Of a stretch of 51,363 nt of DNA, positions 46,599 to 51,363 are shown piece by piece; positions within the stretch are counted from its first letter, which is position 1, and every line of letters starts with the position of its first letter. Below the pieces are notes generated by a model. The model was not told the DNA's origin and did not search any database. It worked only from the letters and a program-made list of their open reading frames with translations. The stretch comes from Candidatus Bathyarchaeota archaeon (GTDB lineage Archaea > Thermoproteota > Bathyarchaeia > TCS64). Position numbers and translations under genes: made by a program. The stretch is taken from assembly GCA_016783485.1 (NCBI GenBank), contig JADHWM010000004.1, positions 1 through 51,363 of the forward strand. Direction: 5' to 3'.

Positions 46599-47114
46599 AT
46601 GAGTGATAGCTTAAGCACGAAGGTTCTCGCAGAAGTAGCGATTCTGGTTGCATTGGCAACCGTCTTGAGTTACATACGGTTTGTAATGTTCCCGCAGGGG
46701 GGCAGTGTCACCCTTGCGAGCATGGTTCCACTGGTGATTCTATCATACAGGCGTGGCTGGAAAGTAGGAATATTCGCCTGCCTCGTCTATGGGCTTATAC
46801 AGTTCTATCAGGACCCGTGGATGCTGAACTGGGCGCAGTTCATCCTGGAATATCCTATAGCCTTTGGCGTAATAGGCTTGGCCGGCCTGTTCAAAGGAAA
46901 TGAGCTGATCGGTGCAGTCGTCGGCCTAGGGTTAAGATTCCTGGCCCACACGCTTGCTGGCGTAGTATTCTGGAGTGAATACGCCCCCCCGGGTATGTCT
47001 CCCGTACTCTACAGCGTCATCTACAACGGCTCCTACATGCTTCCGGAGATCGTCATAAGCGGGGTCTTCGTGTATGCACTATTGAAACGTGGCATCCTAG
47101 AGTTGAACCTCTAA
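46599..47114 (+). CDS. thiT: ECF thiamine transporter S component ThiT (YuaJ family)
   Basis: FPQGGSVTLASMVPLVILSYRRGWKVGI, LAHTLAGVVFWSEYAPPGMSPVLYSVIYNGSYMLPEIVI; TPP riboswitch upstream. Confidence 0.93.
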   Translation: MSDSLSTKVLAEVAILVALATVLSYIRFVMFPQGGSVTLASMVPLVILSYRRGWKVGIFACLVYGLIQFYQDPWMLNWAQFILEYPIAFGVIGLAGLFKGNELIGAVVGLGLRFLAHTLAGVVFWSEYAPPGMSPVLYSVIYNGSYMLPEIVISGVFVYALLKRGILELNL

Positions 47115-47116
47115 AC

Positions 47117-47131
47117 CCTCCTTTTTTCTTT
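47117..47131 (+). terminator. U-rich terminator after thiT
   Basis: CCTCCTTTTTTCTTTATT immediately 3' of the thiT stop. Confidence 0.45.
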
Positions 47132-47287
47132 ATTGAACAACAATTCCTAGAAGGTTCGTGAGGCGATCTTGATTTTAGTTAACCTTGGTAGACTTGAAAC
47201 AGTGAACCATCTTCATGTCGCTCGAAATGCCCGATTTTAACCTATAACTATAATAAAACCGGTGACGAGTTCCTAGGTGGTGCTTTT

Positions 47288-48789
47288 ATGGCGTTCCTTG
47301 AGGTCTCAGGTTCGAATCATCCAGATTATTCGGGGGTTTCAACTCCTAATCATGCAAGAGGCGTTTCAAAGGCAATCCCACGTAAAAGGTTGGCTCTCCT
47401 CGTCCTTTCGATTCTTATGTTCGGAGCCTCTGCGTCTCTTCTCTCTGGCGTCTGGGCTGCGACATTAGATTCCGAGTCGCCCATGGAAGCCGATATCACG
47501 TTTGTAGTATTCCCCAACGGGGACTTCGAGATGAGGGCTCATGGAACCCTCGAGCAAAGTTTCGAATTCTATCAGACTGTGTCGCCCATACGAGAGATGC
47601 TTTTTTCCTACCAAGGCGAATCCGTCGATACGGATCTACATAGTGAGTCGGGCAGCATCGTTTTCAAGCTGGCGCCTCAGTTTGCCATCTTCCTCGCGAG
47701 CCTCGACCTCGAGATAGGTTTCCATGCGGAACGCCTGAGTTCAGAAATGACGATCCAGCTGGGCTTTCCTGGAATGGTGGACCTAGAGATGAGTGTTGAG
47801 ACGATCTCCCAGGAAGGGACCTTCGAGGGCTCCGTCGACGTGGAGGCCACCGCAACGATCTGGTACTCAATATTCCCGGAGGAAACGATCAGCATGTTCG
47901 TGCTTGGATTTCCCCTCTTCAAAGCTGAGATTGAGTCCCAGCTCCTCGAATACTCCGACGGAAACCTTGAGCTCAGTGAACTCGCTATCATCGAGAGCGA
48001 GCTGGGCGAGGTCTCCGCCACGATCACTGCGAAGATGACCGTGGAGGGGGATTTCGGCGCCGGGATCACCGCCTTCGGGGAGAGCTATATGGCGGATTAC
48101 ATGGATGCTCCCGCGCAGCCTTCGATCCCCCCTGAGTCGTGGACGACTACCATGAGATCGGGGGACGTGTACATAACCTTTGACAGCGAAGACCTGGCTT
48201 TCATTATTGAATTCGAGGCTATGGTGGAGGGGGACGTTGACGAGCAGTTCAACTCTCTGAAAGACCTCATTCTGGAAGAACTACTGGAGGAATCCGATTT
48301 AGACCCTGATGCGACCCGAATAATTTACACCCTTATCCTGCCCACAGAGTTCAGCGTCGTCGATCTTGGAATCTCCTACAACGCGACCCTGGACGGGGAG
48401 GCGGCCACCATTGAATTCGAGGTAGACGGTCTGGTCCTGAGGCCCCCCTCCCCCCCCTACCCTCCCCCCTCCGGGAAGTGCTCCTCTCCTTCTTGGAGGA
48501 GGCCTCGGAAGGGGTGATAGGAGACAAACTAACCCTCACCTTAGAGGTCGCTTCCCCGGGGAAGGAATACATCGAGATCATGGTCCCGGACGAGACAACC
48601 GAACCCCTCTCACAGGAGCCCCAAAAGGTGGTTTGGACCTTCGCCGATCTGGAGAACCTGGATAAGGTCACCTTTGAGGTCAAGGAAACGTCGTCCTCCC
48701 CACTGCCCACGACCCTGCTGATACCCGCCGTCGGCGTCGTGGCTGTCGCCGCGGTGGCCGTATGGTACTTCATGTCCAGAAGAAGCTGA
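47288..48789 (+). CDS. Secreted, C-terminally TM-anchored protein split by a poly-C frameshift (ORFs 47288-48517 and 48478-48789)
   Basis: First ORF has a signal-like N-terminus and loses sense after C6TC8 tracts (48443-48469). The second frame supplies LLSFLEEASEGVIGDKLTLTLEV...TTLLIPAVGVVAVAAVAVWYFMSRRS. Confidence 0.65.
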
Positions 48790-48964
48790 GAAAGCGATCT
48801 CCCGTGACAAGAATGAATCTATGCAGCGATTTCGTCATTATTTGAGTGTAATTTGTATCCCTAACACTCCATATCCAGCATCCCTGTCGATATAGTTCTC
48901 CTAACCGACTATGGGGATGCAAAACAACATTTATACGTCGAGCTCTTTTCCACTATCTACACCG

Positions 48965-49057
48965 ATGAAGGTATCCTCCGGCGATCCGCACGATCTTCCT
49001 GTGGGGCTGGCCAACCCAGTCCTGCCGCTGGTCGACGGTATACCTAAGCGGGCCTGA
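48965..49057 (+). CDS. Candidate 30-aa leader peptide upstream of proBA
   Basis: MKVSSGDPHDLPVGLANPVLPLVDGIPKRA*, five Pro codons. ATG about 35 nt downstream of a TTTATA box and 27 nt before the proB ORF. Confidence 0.4.
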   Translation: MKVSSGDPHDLPVGLANPVLPLVDGIPKRA

Positions 49058-49083
49058 TCCCCGGACCGGGATTAGGCTTCGGG

Positions 49084-49908
49084 GTGGTTTTGATGAACAG
49101 AGAGTATATTGATCGTAAGAGTTCCCTGGAGAAGACGAAGCGGTTCGTGGTCAAAGTGGGCACCAGCAGCCTCACCGACCACAGCTCCAAGCTTGACATA
49201 GGCAAGGTGGCGAACCTGGTGAGCATGCTGATGAGGGAGAGGGAGCGGGGGAGGACCCCCATCCTGGTGAGCTCTGGCGCCATAGGGGCCGGCCTCGGCA
49301 AGCTGGGGCACCCGGAGAGGCCCCATGAGATCCACGAGCTCCAGGCCGCGGCGGCGGTGGGCCAAGCGATACTGATGCAGACCTACGAGATATTCTTCAA
49401 CAACTACGGGCAGCTCATCGCACAGCTCCTCCTCACCATGGACGACTTCACATTCGAGGAGCGCCGCGAGAACCTCTCCAACACCCTGGAGACCCTCCTC
49501 AACTGGGGGGTGATACCCATCATCAACGAGAACGACACCGTGGCCACCGAGGAGATCAAGGTGGGGGACAACGACACCCTCGGGTCCTACGTCGCCCTGG
49601 GGGCGAAGGCCGAGCTCATGGTGATCCTCACCGACGTGGACGGGCTGTACACCGGTAACCCCGCCAACGGCGAGGGGGAGCTAGTGGAGGTCGTGGAGAC
49701 TGTGACCGAGGAAGTTGAGAGCTGGGCCAGCCATGCGGGTAAGGGGTTCGGCGGCATGTACACCAAGGTCCAGGCCGCTAAGAGGCTCTCCCAGGAGGGG
49801 GTCGCCACGGTCATCGCTAACTGCAACACCCCCGACGCCCTGGCCAAGGTCTTCAAAGGGGAGATAGGCACCCTGTTCCTGCCTCACGGAGGAACCGCCG
49901 ATGAGTGA
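49084..49908 (+). CDS. proB: Glutamate 5-kinase
   Basis: FVVKVGTSSLTD, LVSSGAIGAGLGKLG, PIINENDTVATEEIKVGDNDTLGSYVALGAKAELMVILTDVDGLYTGNP. Confidence 0.95.
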   Translation: MVLMNREYIDRKSSLEKTKRFVVKVGTSSLTDHSSKLDIGKVANLVSMLMRERERGRTPILVSSGAIGAGLGKLGHPERPHEIHELQAAAAVGQAILMQTYEIFFNNYGQLIAQLLLTMDDFTFEERRENLSNTLETLLNWGVIPIINENDTVATEEIKVGDNDTLGSYVALGAKAELMVILTDVDGLYTGNPANGEGELVEVVETVTEEVESWASHAGKGFGGMYTKVQAAKRLSQEGVATVIANCNTPDALAKVFKGEIGTLFLPHGGTADE

Positions 49909-51220
49909 TATAATCCAGAAAGCGAAATTTGCCCGGGAAGCCTCCTACGCCCTCGCGAAGCTGCCGGGGACGGTCAGGGATCAGGAGCTGGGAAAGGTGG
50001 CCGAGGCGATCTGGCGCCACAGGGAGGCGATCCTGGAGGCCAATGCGAGGGACCTCGAGGCCGCCGAGGAGATGCTCCGGAAAGGAGAGATCACCGGGGC
50101 CATGATCAAGCGCCTCGAGCTGAACCCGGAGAAGATCCGGGGGATCGTCGAGATGGTGCGGGGGGTCGCCTCCCAGGAGGACCCCCTGGGGAAGACCGAG
50201 TACGCCATGGAGCTGGACGAGGGCCTCGAGCTTTTCCGCGTCTCTTCACCCATCGGGGTGATCGCGGTGATATTCGAGTCGAGGCCCGACGCCCTGGTGC
50301 AGATCGCGAGCCTCTGCCTCAAGTCGGGGAACTGCGTCCTGCTGAAGGGGGGGAGCGAGGCCCGGAACACGAACCAGAGGCTCTTCGAGGTCATCAGGGA
50401 TGCGGCGGACGCCGTGCCCGGGGGCTGGATCCACATCGTGGAGGCGAGGAGGGAGGTGGGAGAGATACTGAAGATGGACGACTACGTGGACCTCATCGTC
50501 CCCCGGGGGAGCAACGATTTCGTCCGGTACATCCAGAGCAACACCCGGATACCCGTCCTGGGGCACGCCGACGGGGTCTGCCACGTCTACGTGGACTCCG
50601 AGGCGGACGTCCCCATGGCTCTGGATGTCTGCTACGACGCCAAGGTACAGTACCCCTCTGTCTGCAACGCCGTGGACGCGATACTTGTCCACGAGGCCGT
50701 CGCCCCCTGGTTTCTCCCGGGGATGGTGGACAGGTTCCTGCGCAGGGGCGTGGAGGTGAGGGGGGATGCCCGGGTCCGGGGAATCGTGGAGGAAGGCGTC
50801 CTCGAGGCGACAGATGAGGACTGGGGGGCGGAGTATCTCGACTACGTCGTCGCGATCAAGGTCGTCGACAACGTGGAGGAAGCGATCAACCATGTTAACA
50901 AATACGGCTCCCACCACACCGACGCCATAGTCACGTCGAACGAGGGGACCGCGCTCGGGTTCTTGGAGTCCGTGGATTCTGCCAGCGTCTTCTGGAACGC
51001 CTCGACCCGGTTCGCCGACGGCTACAGGTACGGTCTAGGCTCGGAGCTGGGGATCAGCACGGGGAAGATTCACGTGCGGGGGCCCACGGGGCTCGAGGGG
51101 CTCACCACCTACAAGTACTACCTCAGGGGCGGGGGGCATATAGTCGCTGACTATGCCAGCGGGGGGAGTAGGCAGTTCACCCACAGGTCTCTCGACAGGG
51201 AATGGAAGAGGAAGCTGTGA
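49901..51220 (+). CDS. proA: Glutamate-5-semialdehyde (gamma-glutamyl phosphate) reductase
   Basis: PIGVIAVIFESRPDALVQIASLCLKSGNCVLLKGGSEA; QYPSVCNAVDAILVH; ASVFWNASTRFADGYRYGLGSELGISTGKIHVRGPTGLEGLTTYKY. Confidence 0.96.
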   Translation: MSDIIQKAKFAREASYALAKLPGTVRDQELGKVAEAIWRHREAILEANARDLEAAEEMLRKGEITGAMIKRLELNPEKIRGIVEMVRGVASQEDPLGKTEYAMELDEGLELFRVSSPIGVIAVIFESRPDALVQIASLCLKSGNCVLLKGGSEARNTNQRLFEVIRDAADAVPGGWIHIVEARREVGEILKMDDYVDLIVPRGSNDFVRYIQSNTRIPVLGHADGVCHVYVDSEADVPMALDVCYDAKVQYPSVCNAVDAILVHEAVAPWFLPGMVDRFLRRGVEVRGDARVRGIVEEGVLEATDEDWGAEYLDYVVAIKVVDNVEEAINHVNKYGSHHTDAIVTSNEGTALGFLESVDSASVFWNASTRFADGYRYGLGSELGISTGKIHVRGPTGLEGLTTYKYYLRGGGHIVADYASGGSRQFTHRSLDREWKRKL

Positions 51221-51363
51221 GGCGGCGCAGGCCGTTTCAATAATTGTGGGTTAAATGGTTTTAATTCGTTTTCACGTTTATCCTTGATATTCTGTCGTTG
51301 TCGAGTGTTTTAACAAGATTACATGGTTTATCTGGGAGAACCGTCTCAATCATCATTGGTATG

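Noticed and set aside
1-51363. CRISPR arrays, transposons, prophage, tRNA or rRNA genes
   Set aside because: No regularly spaced repeats, transposase/integrase motifs or tRNA-like cloverleaf sequences were recognised on either strand.

Overview
The window is 51 kb of a GC-rich archaeal chromosome. The archaeal assignment rests on CofE (F420), archaeal-style TATA promoters and archaeal protein families. It is almost fully coding, and I found no rRNA, tRNA, CRISPR array or transposase. Main blocks: (1) UppP, a B12-radical SAM protein, CofE and an HD hydrolase; (2) a PadR-regulated MacB-like ABC cassette with a repeat-rich secreted protein; (3) a cytochrome c maturation (Ccm system I) locus with a CXXXY-type CcmE, an atypical CcmH and an unannotated CcmD-like micro-ORF; (4) a respiratory island with 11-, 12-, 6- and 1-heme c-type cytochromes, a Tat-type FeS/NrfD module and a Rieske/cytochrome b pair; (5) a same-strand cluster rpiA-ACT-tktN-tktC-aroF-B-D-E-K-A-C-chorismate mutase-pheA; (6) a TPP riboswitch followed by thiT; (7) proBA. 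Main leads: a 104-nt GC-rich element closed by a perfect 9-bp inverted repeat (33127-33230); a 30-codon proline-containing leader ORF with hairpins before proB; a wHTH domain encoded in frame upstream of transketolase-N with no canonical start codon, and a promoter/SD/ATG one frame away; a glutaredoxin-like gene with three in-frame stops; a poly-C frameshift in a secreted protein; and several promoter-overlapping repeats. No homology search or folding was run. Family calls come from reading motifs in the translations.
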